A stretch of 64,000 nucleotides of DNA, taken from Streptomyces lincolnensis (GTDB lineage: Bacteria > Actinomycetota > Actinomycetes > Streptomycetales > Streptomycetaceae). Shown here one piece after another: positions 33,539 through 41,927 of this stretch. Each line of letters begins with the position of its first letter. Positions within the stretch are counted from its first letter, which is position 1. The stretch spans positions 1-64,000 of the forward strand of contig NZ_JAIHON010000008.1 in assembly GCF_021173675.1 (NCBI RefSeq), written 5' to 3'. The position numbers and the translations under genes are program-made. The notes under the pieces are model-generated. The model was not told where the DNA came from. It ran no database searches and worked only from the letters and a program-made list of their open reading frames with translations.

Positions 33539-33559
33539 CCCAGTAGTTGGTCTCCGCGA

Positions 33560-34123
33560 TCAGGAAGGATCCGGCGGCAGCGACGAGGTGGGTCGCGGAC
33601 CGTCGGTGGGGCCGGGCTCGTCGCCGGGATCGCTCGGCTGCTCCGCGCGGTCCAGCTCGTCGGCGAAGGCCCGCAGCGCGTCGGCGAGTTCCTTCTTCGT
33701 CGGCAGTTCGTCGACCTTCTTGTCGAGTTCCGTGATGCGCCTGTTGAGCTCGTCCAGCTCGCTCGGCGTGGACGGCTGCGGGTCGTTGGGATCCCCCGGG
33801 TCGGTGGACTCGTCGGGATCGGTCGGCCCGTCGGGGTCCGTGAAGGTCGGGCTCGGGTCCGCACCGCCGGTCCCGCCCCCGCCGCTGGTGCCCCCGGAGC
33901 CCCCGTCCGGTGGGACGGTCACTTCGGGCATCTCGGTCGTCTCGGTGGACGAGGGGGTGGGCCCCTCGTCGGAGCTCGCCGCGAAGGCGAGCCCGCCGAC
34001 GCTGAGCGCTATCAGGGCCGCCGCGCCGGCGAGAGCCGTAGAGACCCGTCTGAGCCGTGGACCGCCGCCCGCGGGGGACATATCGGGCTTCTGTGGTTCC
34101 GGTGATGTCTGTGTGTCCTCCAT
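33560..34123 (-). CDS. Hypothetical exported/membrane-anchored protein
   Basis: A protein of 187 residues with a short cytoplasmic start, one transmembrane segment (TALAGAAALIALSVGGLAFAA, about 29-49), a Pro/Asp/Gly/Thr-rich stretch and a helical part (LDELNRRITELDKKVDELP) that may form a coiled coil. No family recognised. It starts 7 nt after TAGCGT (34131-34136), so it is probably leaderless. Confidence 0.65.
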   Translation of the reverse strand: MEDTQTSPEPQKPDMSPAGGGPRLRRVSTALAGAAALIALSVGGLAFAASSDEGPTPSSTETTEMPEVTVPPDGGSGGTSGGGGTGGADPSPTFTDPDGPTDPDESTDPGDPNDPQPSTPSELDELNRRITELDKKVDELPTKKELADALRAFADELDRAEQPSDPGDEPGPTDGPRPTSSLPPDPS

Positions 34124-34147
34124 GGAGAGGACGCTAACCGCCGCCGA

Positions 34148-34957
34148 TCACGGACGGACGCCTTCCGCCGATCTCGCGTACCGACCCGGCGTGACCCCCA
34201 CCAACTTCCGGAAATGCCGGGTGAGATGGGCCTGGTCGTGGAAGCCGGTGAGCGCGGCGACATCCGCAGGCCCACGCCCCGCCAGCAGCAGCCGCCGGGC
34301 CCGGTCGACGCGGCGGGCGTTCAGGTACTGGTGCGGCGCGATGCCGTACGCGGCACTGAACGCCCGTACGAGATGCGCCGGATGAGCCTGTACGACCCGC
34401 GCCGCCTCCTCCAGCGACAGCCCCTCCACCACCCGCTCGTCCAGCAGCTCGCGCAGCCGTCCGGCGAGGGCGGGATCCCGGCGCGCGGGCCGGGCGTGCA
34501 GCCGGGGCCGCAACAGCACCCGCAGCCGGTCGCCGATCAGCGTCAGCCGGCTCTCCGCCTCCAGTTCCTCGCCCGGCCGCGCGAGCGCGGTGTGCATCTG
34601 CCCGACCCGCCGCCGCAGTACGGGATCCCGCAGATCGGGACCATCCACGGCGGGCCCGATGAGGTCGTCGCCGAGGTGCGTGCCGTCGAGATAGACGACC
34701 CGCTTGCGAAAGCCGTCCGGGGTGACGGGCGAGCCGTTGTGGGGGACGTGCGGCGGCAGCAGCGACACCGTGTCGCCCGGCGTCCCGTGCTCGTGCCGGT
34801 CCAGGTCGTAGCGCACGGCCCCGTCGTCCACGATGAGCAGCGTCCACGCGTCGTGGACGTGCATCGGATAGGCGTACTCGGTGAAGTGGGCGTGGAAGAC
34901 CTCGGTGACGCCCGGGACGGCCGGGCGCCAGGCGGTGACTTCCTGCCGGGTGGCCAT
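34148..34957 (-). CDS. AraC-family regulator
   Basis: A protein of 269 residues: an AraC-type cupin sensor (HAHFTEYAYPMHVHDAWTLLIVDDG) and two C-terminal helix-turn-helices (LSLEEAARVVQAHPAHLVRAF; FHDQAHLTRHFRKLVGVTPGRY). The ATG at 34957 is 6 nt after TACGTT. It is divergent from a DUF2000 gene, a pairing often seen for this AraC type, so that gene is its likely target. Confidence 0.85.
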   Translation of the reverse strand: MATRQEVTAWRPAVPGVTEVFHAHFTEYAYPMHVHDAWTLLIVDDGAVRYDLDRHEHGTPGDTVSLLPPHVPHNGSPVTPDGFRKRVVYLDGTHLGDDLIGPAVDGPDLRDPVLRRRVGQMHTALARPGEELEAESRLTLIGDRLRVLLRPRLHARPARRDPALAGRLRELLDERVVEGLSLEEAARVVQAHPAHLVRAFSAAYGIAPHQYLNARRVDRARRLLLAGRGPADVAALTGFHDQAHLTRHFRKLVGVTPGRYARSAEGVRP

Positions 34958-35006
34958 GCAAAGAACGTACAAGACGACACCCGGCGGCGATCGGCAGTCT
35001 TCACGC

Positions 35007-35432
35007 ATGAACGACGCACCCATCCGTTTCGACACCAAGATCGCCGTCCTGCTGCGTGAGGACCTGGAGCCCTGGCAGCGCCTGAACGTCACCGCGTTCC
35101 TCGTCAGCGGCCTGGGCACGCAGGTCCCCGAGGTGGTCGGCGAGCCGTACGAGGACGCCGACGGCGTGGTCTACCTGCCGATGTTCCGCCAGCCCGTGAT
35201 GGTCTTCGAGGCCACGAAGGAGACGCTGACGACGGCCCACGCGCGCGTGCTGTCCCGTTCGCTCCCGTGCGCGGTGTTCACGAGCGACCTGTTCGCCACG
35301 GGCAACGACCGCGACAACCGGGCGGCGGTGCGGGCGGTGGCCACGGCGGACCTGGACCTGGTGGGACTGGCCGTGTACGGGCCGCGGAACGCCGTGGACA
35401 AGGTGGTGAAGGGGGCGCGGATGCATCCGTGA
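35007..35432 (+). CDS. DUF2000 protein
   Basis: A protein of 141 residues of the DUF2000 family: FDTKIAVLLREDLEPWQRLNVTAFL at the N-terminus, then PMFRQPVMVFEA and DLVGLAVYGPRNAVDKV. It resembles peptidyl-tRNA hydrolase 2-like folds; the role is unknown. Divergent from the AraC regulator, 49 bp apart. Confidence 0.85.
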   Translation: MNDAPIRFDTKIAVLLREDLEPWQRLNVTAFLVSGLGTQVPEVVGEPYEDADGVVYLPMFRQPVMVFEATKETLTTAHARVLSRSLPCAVFTSDLFATGNDRDNRAAVRAVATADLDLVGLAVYGPRNAVDKVVKGARMHP

Positions 35433-35466
35433 GGACGGCCGCCGTAGCGCCTGTGACGGATCATGA

Positions 35467-36792
35467 TCACGGAGTGGTGGCGGCACCGGGCGCGGCCGAG
35501 GCCGACGAGGGTTCGGCGGCGGCCTGTCCCGTGACAGGTCCCGTGACAGGTCCCGTGACCGGTTCCACGGCACCGGCCATGGCCTGTTCCTCGTCCGGCA
35601 GGCGCCGCATGAGGGCCGCGTACCCGATCGCCGCCACCGTGCCGACGACCGCGCACAGCCCCCACAGCCACTCCGCGCCGTAGCGGTCGATGACGATGCC
35701 GGACATCAGGGGTGCGACCAGGCCCGCGACGGACCAGGACAGGGTGTACATGCCCTGGTAGCGCCCGCGGCCGTGGGTCGGGGAGAGCCGGACGACCAGG
35801 CCGGTCTGGGTCGGCGCGTTGATCATCTCGCCCAGGGTCCACACACAGACGGCGAGGGCGAACAGGCCGAGGGACCCGGCGAAGGCGGTGAGGCCGAAGC
35901 CGTAGCCCGCGAGGAGCGAGGAGACCACCAGCAGCCGCTTGGTGTCCCGGTGTTCGATGAACCGGGTGACCGGGATCTGGAGCGCGACGATCAGTACGCC
36001 GTTGACGGCGATCGCGACGCCGTAGTCCGCGGGCGTGAACCCGGCCTCGCCCATGGCGACCGGCAGACCGACCGAGCCCTGCTGGAAGACCAGCGCGACG
36101 AGGAAGGACAGCCCGACGACGCCCATGAAGCGCCCGTCGCGCAGCACGGTCCCGAGCCGGACGTCTTCCACGGACCCCTTCTGGGCCTTCTTCCGCTCGG
36201 GCCGCGACTCGGGCAGCTTGAGGAAGATGACCACCGCGCACACGGCGGTCATGCCGGCCTCGATCAGGAAGCCCGCGAGATAGCTGGTCTCGGCGATGAA
36301 CCCGGCGGCCGCGGAGGAGACGGCGAACCCGAGGTTGATGGCCCAGTAGTTCAACGAGAAGGCCCGCACCCGGTCCTCGGGCCGCACGATGTCCGCCATC
36401 ATCGCCTGTACGGCCGGCCGCGAGGCGTTGGACGCCATGCCGACGAGACAGGCGACCCCGGCGATCGCGACCGGATGGTGCACGAACCCGAGCAGCGCGA
36501 CGGAGACCGCGGTCGACGCCTGCGCGATGAGCAGCGTGGGCCGCCTGCCGAGCCGGTCGGTCATCACCCCGCCGCCGAGGGACGAGACCACTCCGCCCAG
36601 CCCGTACAGCGAGACGACGAGTCCGGCGTAGGAGGCGGAGTAGCCCCGGTCCATGGTCAGGTACAGGGCCATGAAGGTGGCGACGAAGGCACCCAGCCGG
36701 TTGACGAGCGTGCTGGTCCACAGCCACCAGAACTCGCGGGGGAGCCCGGAGACGGTCTCCCGGACGGCACGTCTCAGGGCAACGACGGACAT
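35467..36792 (-). CDS. MFS transporter
   Basis: A protein of 441 residues with 12 predicted transmembrane helices and the MFS loop motif GVMTDRLGRRPTL between helices 2 and 3. It is a proton-coupled exporter of the multidrug type; the substrate is unknown. The C-terminal tail has three VTGP repeats. ATG at 36792 follows GGGGGA. The upstream region has tandem 10-bp repeats and an inverted repeat. Confidence 0.85.
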   Translation of the reverse strand: MSVVALRRAVRETVSGLPREFWWLWTSTLVNRLGAFVATFMALYLTMDRGYSASYAGLVVSLYGLGGVVSSLGGGVMTDRLGRRPTLLIAQASTAVSVALLGFVHHPVAIAGVACLVGMASNASRPAVQAMMADIVRPEDRVRAFSLNYWAINLGFAVSSAAAGFIAETSYLAGFLIEAGMTAVCAVVIFLKLPESRPERKKAQKGSVEDVRLGTVLRDGRFMGVVGLSFLVALVFQQGSVGLPVAMGEAGFTPADYGVAIAVNGVLIVALQIPVTRFIEHRDTKRLLVVSSLLAGYGFGLTAFAGSLGLFALAVCVWTLGEMINAPTQTGLVVRLSPTHGRGRYQGMYTLSWSVAGLVAPLMSGIVIDRYGAEWLWGLCAVVGTVAAIGYAALMRRLPDEEQAMAGAVEPVTGPVTGPVTGQAAAEPSSASAAPGAATTP

Positions 36793-36805
36793 GACGGATC
36801 CCCCA

Positions 36806-36835
36806 CGGATGTCAACGGATGTCAGCAGATGTAAG
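36806..36835. repeat. Three tandem 10-bp repeats upstream of the MFS gene
   Basis: CGGATGTCAA, CGGATGTCAG and CAGATGTAAG follow each other directly, one per helical turn, just upstream of the MFS start. On the coding strand they give TTGACAT-like elements and may be promoter or regulator sites. Confidence 0.65.
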
Positions 36836-36861
36836 CGGCTCGGGCGGCAAGAGCAACTTAC

Positions 36862-36887
36862 GAGTGGTCCGTGCCGGATGACCACTC
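36862..36887. promoter_or_regulatory. Inverted repeat between MFS gene and gpmA
   Basis: GAGTGGTC and GACCACTC form perfect 8-bp arms with a 10-bp spacer, next to an AT-rich stretch. It could serve either the MFS gene or gpmA. Confidence 0.55.
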
Positions 36888-36952
36888 AATTAACAGATCC
36901 CGTCAACCGTCCGCGTACCGGGCGCACCGCCCAAGGCGTCGGACCCTTCGAT

Positions 36953-36958
36953 TACGCT
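36953..36958 (+). promoter_or_regulatory. -10 box of gpmA
   Basis: TACGCT ends 7 nt before the gpmA ATG at 36966; no Shine-Dalgarno sequence, so leaderless. Confidence 0.45.
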
Positions 36959-36965
36959 CATACGC

Positions 36966-37727
36966 ATGGCCGACGCACCGTACAAGCTGATCCTCCTCCG
37001 CCACGGCGAGAGCGAATGGAACGCGAAGAACCTGTTCACCGGCTGGGTGGACGTCAACCTCAACGAGAAGGGCGAGAAGGAGGCAGTCCGCGGCGGTGAG
37101 CTGCTCAAGGACGCCGGCCTGCTCCCCGACGTGGTCCACACGTCCCTCCAGAAGCGCGCCATCCGCACCGCCCAGCTCGCCCTGGAGTCCGCGGACCGCC
37201 ACTGGATCCCGGTCCACCGCTCCTGGCGCCTGAACGAGCGCCACTACGGCGCCCTCCAGGGCAAGGACAAGGCCCAGACCCTCGCCGAGTTCGGCGAGGA
37301 GCAGTTCATGCTCTGGCGCCGCTCCTACGACACGCCTCCGCCGCCGCTCGACATCGACGCCGAGTACTCCCAGTACTCCGACCCGCGCTACGCCACCCTC
37401 CCCCCGGAGCTGCGCCCGCGCACGGAGTGCCTGAAGGACGTCGTCGTCCGCATGCTCCCCTACTGGTTCGACGCCATCGTCCCCGACCTCCTGACCGGCC
37501 GCACGGTCCTGGTCGCCGCCCACGGCAACTCCCTGCGCGCCCTGGTCAAGCACCTCGACGGCATCTCCGACGCCGACATCGCGGGCCTCAACATCCCCAC
37601 CGGCATCCCCCTCTCCTACGAACTCGACGCCGACTTCAAGCCCCTGAACCCCGGCGGCACCTACCTCGACCCCGACGCGGCCGCGGCGGCGATCGAGGCG
37701 GTCAAGAACCAGGGCAAGAAGAAGTAG
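36966..37727 (+). CDS. gpmA: 2,3-bisphosphoglycerate-dependent phosphoglycerate mutase
   Basis: A protein of 253 residues, the usual length. The phosphohistidine motif LLRHGESEWN has His13; RHYGALQG and AAHGNSLRALVKHL complete the active site. It interconverts 3- and 2-phosphoglycerate in glycolysis. A terminator follows 15 bp after the stop. Confidence 0.95.
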   Translation: MADAPYKLILLRHGESEWNAKNLFTGWVDVNLNEKGEKEAVRGGELLKDAGLLPDVVHTSLQKRAIRTAQLALESADRHWIPVHRSWRLNERHYGALQGKDKAQTLAEFGEEQFMLWRRSYDTPPPPLDIDAEYSQYSDPRYATLPPELRPRTECLKDVVVRMLPYWFDAIVPDLLTGRTVLVAAHGNSLRALVKHLDGISDADIAGLNIPTGIPLSYELDADFKPLNPGGTYLDPDAAAAAIEAVKNQGKKK

Positions 37728-37741
37728 GCCCGACCATCGAG

Positions 37742-37776
37742 CCCCCTGCCCGCGTCTGCCGTGGGCAGGGGGTTTC
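37742..37776 (+). terminator. Terminator after gpmA
   Basis: CCCCCTGCCC and GGGCAGGGGG form a perfect 10-bp stem with an 11-nt loop, followed by TTTCTC. Confidence 0.8.
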
Positions 37777-37811
37777 TCGCTGTCCGGGCCCGGCCCGTGG
37801 GGTCGGCCTTC

Positions 37812-38825
37812 TCAGGCCAGTCGGCCCGAGGTGTGGAGGGCGTCGAAGACCATCTGGTCCACCGGTGAGACCCGCGCGCGATCGCCGTAGCCGAACCAGT
37901 CCAGCTCGGCGATCTCCATGGCGGGGAGCAGGGGGCCGGTGTAGTCGGCGGTGTAGCAGAACATCCGGAAGTCGGGGCGGCCGTCGTGGGTGTTCCGGGT
38001 CTCGAAGGTGCCGACGTGGGTCATCGTGGTGGTGTCGACGCGGGTCTGTAGTTCTTCGTCGATCTCGCGGGCCAGGGTCTCGGCGTCGGACTCGCCCGGC
38101 TCCCGTTTTCCGCCGGGGAAGTAGAAGACGTCCACACCGCGGCTGCGTGTCACCAGCACCCGCCCGTCACGCACGAGGACCCAGGCGACCTTCTCCGGAA
38201 CGACCGTGGGGCAGTGCTGGGCACTTTCCCCGGCGAAGGTGCGGAGTCGGCCGATGAACTCCCGGAGGCTGTCGGGGGAGTCGCGGTCTTTGCGGGGTGG
38301 TCCGTCGAGCCACTGCTGCCAGGGGCCGTTCGGGGTGAGGAAGCGGGCCGTGTGGTCGGTGCCGAGTTCGGTGTCGAGGAGCAGGAGGGCGCCGAGGGCG
38401 GCCGTCTGGTCGTAGTCGAGGTCGGGGCGGGGCAGGTAGCGGTCGAGGTAGGCGGCCAGGAGGTCGGCGTCGGCGGGGGTGCCGAAGGTGGCCAGGGCGA
38501 CGCAGTACGCCTGGCCCGCGTAGGGCCCCTCACTGGCGAGCAGGAGTTCGCCGAGGCGTTCGCGGAACGCGGTCCGGCCGGCGACGGCGATGAGCCAGGC
38601 CGCCGTCTTGCGCTCGCGCCATCCCCGGTCGAGCAGCATGTCGAGTTCAGGGGGACTGATCTCACCGGCTGCCTGGCCCAGGTTCCGCAGGAACGCGGCT
38701 CGGTCGTGTTCACTCATGCCGAGGAGGGCGCCGCCGACCTTGAGGTACCTCCGGCCGGGCGTGACATAGCGGTGGATCAACCTGCACAGCTCGCGGTCCT
38801 TGTCTGTACGACCTGTACGACGCAT
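37812..38825 (-). CDS. DUF6000-Nudix hydrolase fusion
   Basis: A protein of 337 residues. Residues about 10-175 match the DUF6000 pattern (RRYLKVGGALL, DRGWRERKTAAWLI, YAGQAYCVALATFGTPADADLLAAYLDRYLP-type block), a helical-repeat family often encoded near toxin-immunity loci. Residues about 215-330 form a Nudix domain with the box GGKREPGESDAETLAREIDEEL. One open frame joins both, with no sign of frameshift. The Nudix part would hydrolyse a nucleoside diphosphate derivative. The ATG at 38825 has no clear ribosome binding site. Confidence 0.75.
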   Translation of the reverse strand: MRRTGRTDKDRELCRLIHRYVTPGRRYLKVGGALLGMSEHDRAAFLRNLGQAAGEISPPELDMLLDRGWRERKTAAWLIAVAGRTAFRERLGELLLASEGPYAGQAYCVALATFGTPADADLLAAYLDRYLPRPDLDYDQTAALGALLLLDTELGTDHTARFLTPNGPWQQWLDGPPRKDRDSPDSLREFIGRLRTFAGESAQHCPTVVPEKVAWVLVRDGRVLVTRSRGVDVFYFPGGKREPGESDAETLAREIDEELQTRVDTTTMTHVGTFETRNTHDGRPDFRMFCYTADYTGPLLPAMEIAELDWFGYGDRARVSPVDQMVFDALHTSGRLA

Positions 38826-38912
38826 GGCTGCATTCTCGTACGGACGGGACGGCGGCCCCCGAGACCTACGACGCCTGTCGTGCGACTCGGGGGCGTTGTC
38901 GTGGGCGCGGGG

Positions 38913-40253
38913 CTACCTGGTGATCGTCACCGTGGCCTGGGCGGTGGCGGGGGTGTGCCGGCCGTCGCCCTGGTATGTGGCCGTGTAGGTGATGTCACCG
39001 GTCTCGCTCGGGCTGTCCGTGAAGGTGAACTCGCCCGTCGTCGGGGAGACGGTGAAGGTGCCGACCGGGGTGCCGGTCGGGTGGGTCGTGTCCGTGCGGG
39101 TGACGTCCACCGTCGTGCCCGCGGGGAAGGGTTCCGTTGCCGACAGCCAGCCCGTGACGGTCAGGTCCTTGTTCTTGCGGGAGGTCGTGGGGGCCTGGAG
39201 GGAGAGGGTGGTGTCCAGCTTGCCGGCGTCCGGGAGGACGTGGAGCGTGGGGGCGGCGCCGTAGGAGAAGCCTGTGATCGCGAAGAGGCGGTTCTCGTCC
39301 GGGGCCCAGGCCAGGCCGTCGCGCTGGAGGTCGTTCACGGCGTACTCGTGGAGCGCCGGCCAGGTGGTGCCCGGGCGGTAGGTCTTCACGAAGTCGCCGT
39401 CCGCGCCCGTCGCCACGGTGCCGTCGGTCGCCACGGCCACCGCGTTCGGGAACTGCCAGCTGGAGTAGGAGCCGTTCGAGGACAGGTCCGTCAGGCGGAC
39501 GATCTGGTGGTCGGACGGGTTGTTCGCGGCTACGACGATGTTCTGGCCGTCCGCCGTCACCGCGAAGTCGTTGAGGTACGAGATCGAGGGCGACGAGGTG
39601 AAACCGCGCTCGGCGCGCTTCTCAAGGGTGCCGGTCGCCGTGTCGTAGACCGCCAGGGTGGCCGGGCTGACCCCCTCCTCGCCCGCCACCAGGGTGTTCG
39701 GGGCGGCGGGGGACGATGCCAGGGCCGGGGCGTAGTACCAGTACCGGCCGCTCGGGACGAGCGTCGCCGCCGGGGAGGCGGAGGCCACGTCGAGCGAGCC
39801 GATGCCGCCGCTGCTGCCGACCGTGTAGCCGAACCACAGCTTGCCGCCGGCCATCGCCAGGCTCTGGGGCGAGGTGTCCGTGCCGGTCGGGTAGCGGTGG
39901 GTCTCGGTGAGGGTGGCGGTGTCGATCTCGGCGATCGCGCCCACCGTCGACAGCGCCACGTACAGCGTGCCGGAATCCGCCGAGAGCGCGAGGCCCGCGG
40001 CGCCCTCCTCGGCGGTGATCTGCCGGACGACCGTACCCGCGTAGTCGGTGACGACGACCGTGCCGCCACTCGGGTCGCTGACGAACACCCGGTCGTGCAC
40101 CCCGTCGACGACGATGTCCCCGAACGAGGCGCTCGGCAGCGCCACGCTCGTCGTCTCCTCGGCCGTGGCCGTCCCCGTCGCCGTCCCGATCAGCATGAAC
40201 GAACCGATCAGTGCCGTGGTGACCGCTGCGGCGGTGCGTCTGTGAATGCGCAA
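38913..40253 (-). CDS. Secreted beta-propeller protein with Ig-like domain
   Basis: A protein of 446 residues with a signal peptide (about 1-31, ending TATAEE), a YncE/SMP-30-like beta-propeller made of repeats such as GTVVVTDYAGTVVRQI and SGTLYVALSTVGAIAEIDTATL, and a C-terminal bacterial Ig-like domain (about 355-446, GDITYTATYQGDGRHTPATA). Probably extracellular. Substrate or partner unknown. Confidence 0.8.
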   Translation of the reverse strand: MRIHRRTAAAVTTALIGSFMLIGTATGTATAEETTSVALPSASFGDIVVDGVHDRVFVSDPSGGTVVVTDYAGTVVRQITAEEGAAGLALSADSGTLYVALSTVGAIAEIDTATLTETHRYPTGTDTSPQSLAMAGGKLWFGYTVGSSGGIGSLDVASASPAATLVPSGRYWYYAPALASSPAAPNTLVAGEEGVSPATLAVYDTATGTLEKRAERGFTSSPSISYLNDFAVTADGQNIVVAANNPSDHQIVRLTDLSSNGSYSSWQFPNAVAVATDGTVATGADGDFVKTYRPGTTWPALHEYAVNDLQRDGLAWAPDENRLFAITGFSYGAAPTLHVLPDAGKLDTTLSLQAPTTSRKNKDLTVTGWLSATEPFPAGTTVDVTRTDTTHPTGTPVGTFTVSPTTGEFTFTDSPSETGDITYTATYQGDGRHTPATAQATVTITR

Positions 40254-40344
40254 GTGAACAGAACCTCCTCGAGGTCGGTCGAAGGTTTTCGACCTTCCGT
40301 TCGAAGAGCGCAGGGCGGCGGATATGTGTCACCGGGCACATGAG

Positions 40345-40373
40345 AGAGGCCCCGGAGGGAGTCCGGGGCCTCT
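40345..40373 (-). terminator. Terminator after the 68-residue gene
   Basis: AGAGGCCCCGGA and TCCGGGGCCTCT are perfect 12-bp arms with a 5-nt loop, 39 bp beyond the stop of the gene at 40412-40618. Confidence 0.7.
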
Positions 40374-40411
40374 TGGGCGGAGCGCGGCGGGGCCGAGTGG
40401 CCGCGGGCGGA

Positions 40412-40618
40412 TCAAGCCGCCGCCTCCGCCAGGTGGTGGAAGGCCTCGGTCGTGGTCGGGTGGGCCATCTCGTCCAAAAGGTGGCGCCAGTCGAGGTCGG
40501 GGGCGGTGGCCGTGGGGTGGGTCTGGTCCCAGGCGGTGAGGAGGAGAGCGAGGTCGGCCGCGTCGGACAGGGCGGTGGCCGTCGGGGTGCCAGTCTGGGA
40601 AGTGAGCGGCGACTTCAT
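40412..40618 (-). CDS. Small hypothetical protein, 68 residues
   Basis: A 68-residue soluble protein without a known domain; it begins MKSPLTSQTGTPTATAL and contains DLDWRHLLDEMAHPTTTEAF. An AAGGGA stands 8 nt before the ATG at 40618, and a terminator follows, which together support a real gene. The frame upstream to 40738 was not used. Confidence 0.6.
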   Translation of the reverse strand: MKSPLTSQTGTPTATALSDAADLALLLTAWDQTHPTATAPDLDWRHLLDEMAHPTTTEAFHHLAEAAA

Positions 40619-40800
40619 GGGAGTTTCCCTTCCGGAGGGGGACTGCGCCCCGCTGGGATCCGATGCTCCTACGATGCCGCCGACCACCCGCCGGAACCAT
40701 GGAGTGCCCCACCGGATCGAGGGTGGTGCTGACTGCACCCCGAAGGGGGATGTCCACCCCCTGCGCTCCTCTCAGAGGTCCCGAAGTCGCTCCTGAGGAG

Positions 40801-41016
40801 TCAGGGGCTCCCCGACTCCGAGATGCTCCGCGCGAGTTGGCTCACGATGTCCAGGACTCCCCGGCCGAAAGCGGTCGGGGCGATCAGGATTCCGAAGACC
40901 AGGACGATGGCCACGGTCATCTTCTCGTCGGCACGGCTCCGGGCCTGTGTGCGTCGGCGTAATCGTACGAAGATCACGACAGCCAGCAGCAGAGCCACGT
41001 TGATCGTCAGTACCAT
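40801..41016 (-). CDS. Small membrane protein, 71 residues
   Basis: A 71-residue protein with two transmembrane segments (VLTINVALLLAVVIFVRL and MTVAIVLVFGILIAPTAFG) joined by a basic loop (RRRTQARSRADEK). The ATG at 41016 follows GGAAGGA by about 8 nt. No family recognised. Confidence 0.65.
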   Translation of the reverse strand: MVLTINVALLLAVVIFVRLRRRTQARSRADEKMTVAIVLVFGILIAPTAFGRGVLDIVSQLARSISESGSP

Positions 41017-41194
41017 CCGGCCGGTCCTTCCCTCAGGCAAGAACGTTCCCGATCTTCCTGTGTAGCCCGGGCCGGACGGTGCTGCGGTCGAGTTGCCGGT
41101 AATTGGCGACAAGACGTTTCTCCCCGGCTGGATCGCCGCGTGAGCAGTGTGTATGCCGGGTGGTGCGGGGTCCGTCACTGACTGTTCTGCGCGC

Positions 41195-41443
41195 TCAGAC
41201 CGTCAGCGGTACCTCATGGATCTCGTCCGCCCTGTGGCCCGCGCGTTCGTGGATGCGTTGGACCGCGTCGGCGGAGGGGGCCTCGGAGAGGCAGTAGACC
41301 GTGCCGGAGGCCGGGTCGGCCCAGGCGCGTTCGAAGTGGACGCCTTCTTCCTTCTCTATGGCGAGGTCGGCCTGGTGGGCCTCGTGGAGTTGGTCGGCTG
41401 TGATGCCCTGCATGCCGTGGTGGACGTCCATGAACTGGGACAT
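41195..41443 (-). CDS. SCO4226-like nickel-binding protein (DUF4242)
   Basis: An 82-residue protein (MSQFMDVHHGMQGITADQL at the start, FERAWADPASGTVYCLSEAP in the middle) of the DUF4242 family. Its sequence and place beside phoU agree with S. coelicolor SCO4226, a protein described as nickel-binding, and His-rich HH near the N-terminus is present. AAGGAGG lies about 9 nt before the ATG at 41443. The longer open frame upstream is not used. Confidence 0.85.
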   Translation of the reverse strand: MSQFMDVHHGMQGITADQLHEAHQADLAIEKEEGVHFERAWADPASGTVYCLSEAPSADAVQRIHERAGHRADEIHEVPLTV

Positions 41444-41561
41444 GGCCGGCACCTCCTTGTCTTCGTCCCCCCAGGGCTCTGGTGTTCTTCTTTCCGTTCT
41501 TCCTCCAGAGTGCGCCTGTGGGGCGGCCGGGGCCAACGTTCCCTCCGGACGGGCACACGAC

Positions 41562-41593
41562 GAAGGGCCCCGGCATCACCACCGGGGCCCTTC
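41562..41593 (-). terminator. Terminator after the Cys-rich peptide gene
   Basis: GAAGGGCCCCGG and CCGGGGCCCTTC are perfect 12-bp arms with an 8-nt loop, 30 bp past the stop of the 41623-41781 gene. Confidence 0.75.
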
Positions 41594-41622
41594 ACCGCCG
41601 TACAAGAACAGTCGTGACGTCC

Positions 41623-41781
41623 TCAGCCGCACTGGCAGGGATTGCCCGACTGGCAACCGCACCCGCACCCCGACCCGCAGCCGCACGCGCCGAAGAGCGG
41701 GAGGCTCTTGATCTCGGTGGGCTGTTCGGTGGGGTGCTGCTGGGTGGGGTCGGATGTGGGGGTGCTGGGGGATTCGGCCAT
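41623..41781 (-). CDS. Cys-rich 52-residue metallothionein-like peptide
   Basis: A 52-residue peptide. The first 30 residues are Pro/Thr/Ser/Gln-rich; the last 22 hold seven Cys alternating with Gly (ACGCGSGCGCGCQSGNPCQC). This density of C-x-C fits metal binding, and the next gene downstream is the nickel-binding SCO4226-like gene on the same strand. GGAGG stands about 5 nt before the ATG at 41781 and a terminator follows. No homology to classical metallothioneins is claimed. Confidence 0.7.
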   Translation of the reverse strand: MAESPSTPTSDPTQQHPTEQPTEIKSLPLFGACGCGSGCGCGCQSGNPCQCG

Positions 41782-41888
41782 GGTCCCTCCATATCAAGGC
41801 TGGTGCCTGTGCCCATTGCATGCCCGCCCGGCTGGGCGCATCAACGGCGCACTGAGGCTCGTACACGCCCCGAACAGGCCTCCGCACC

Positions 41889-41927
41889 ACCCCCGGAGGG
41901 TCACGGCACTACCCCCGGAGGGTCACG
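41889..41927. repeat. Two 17-bp direct repeats at the phoU 3' end
   Basis: ACCCCCGGAGGGTCACG occurs at 41889 and 41911, 22 bp apart; the second copy overlaps the phoU stop codon. Each contains the dyad CCCCCGGAGGG and may contribute to termination. Confidence 0.7.
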
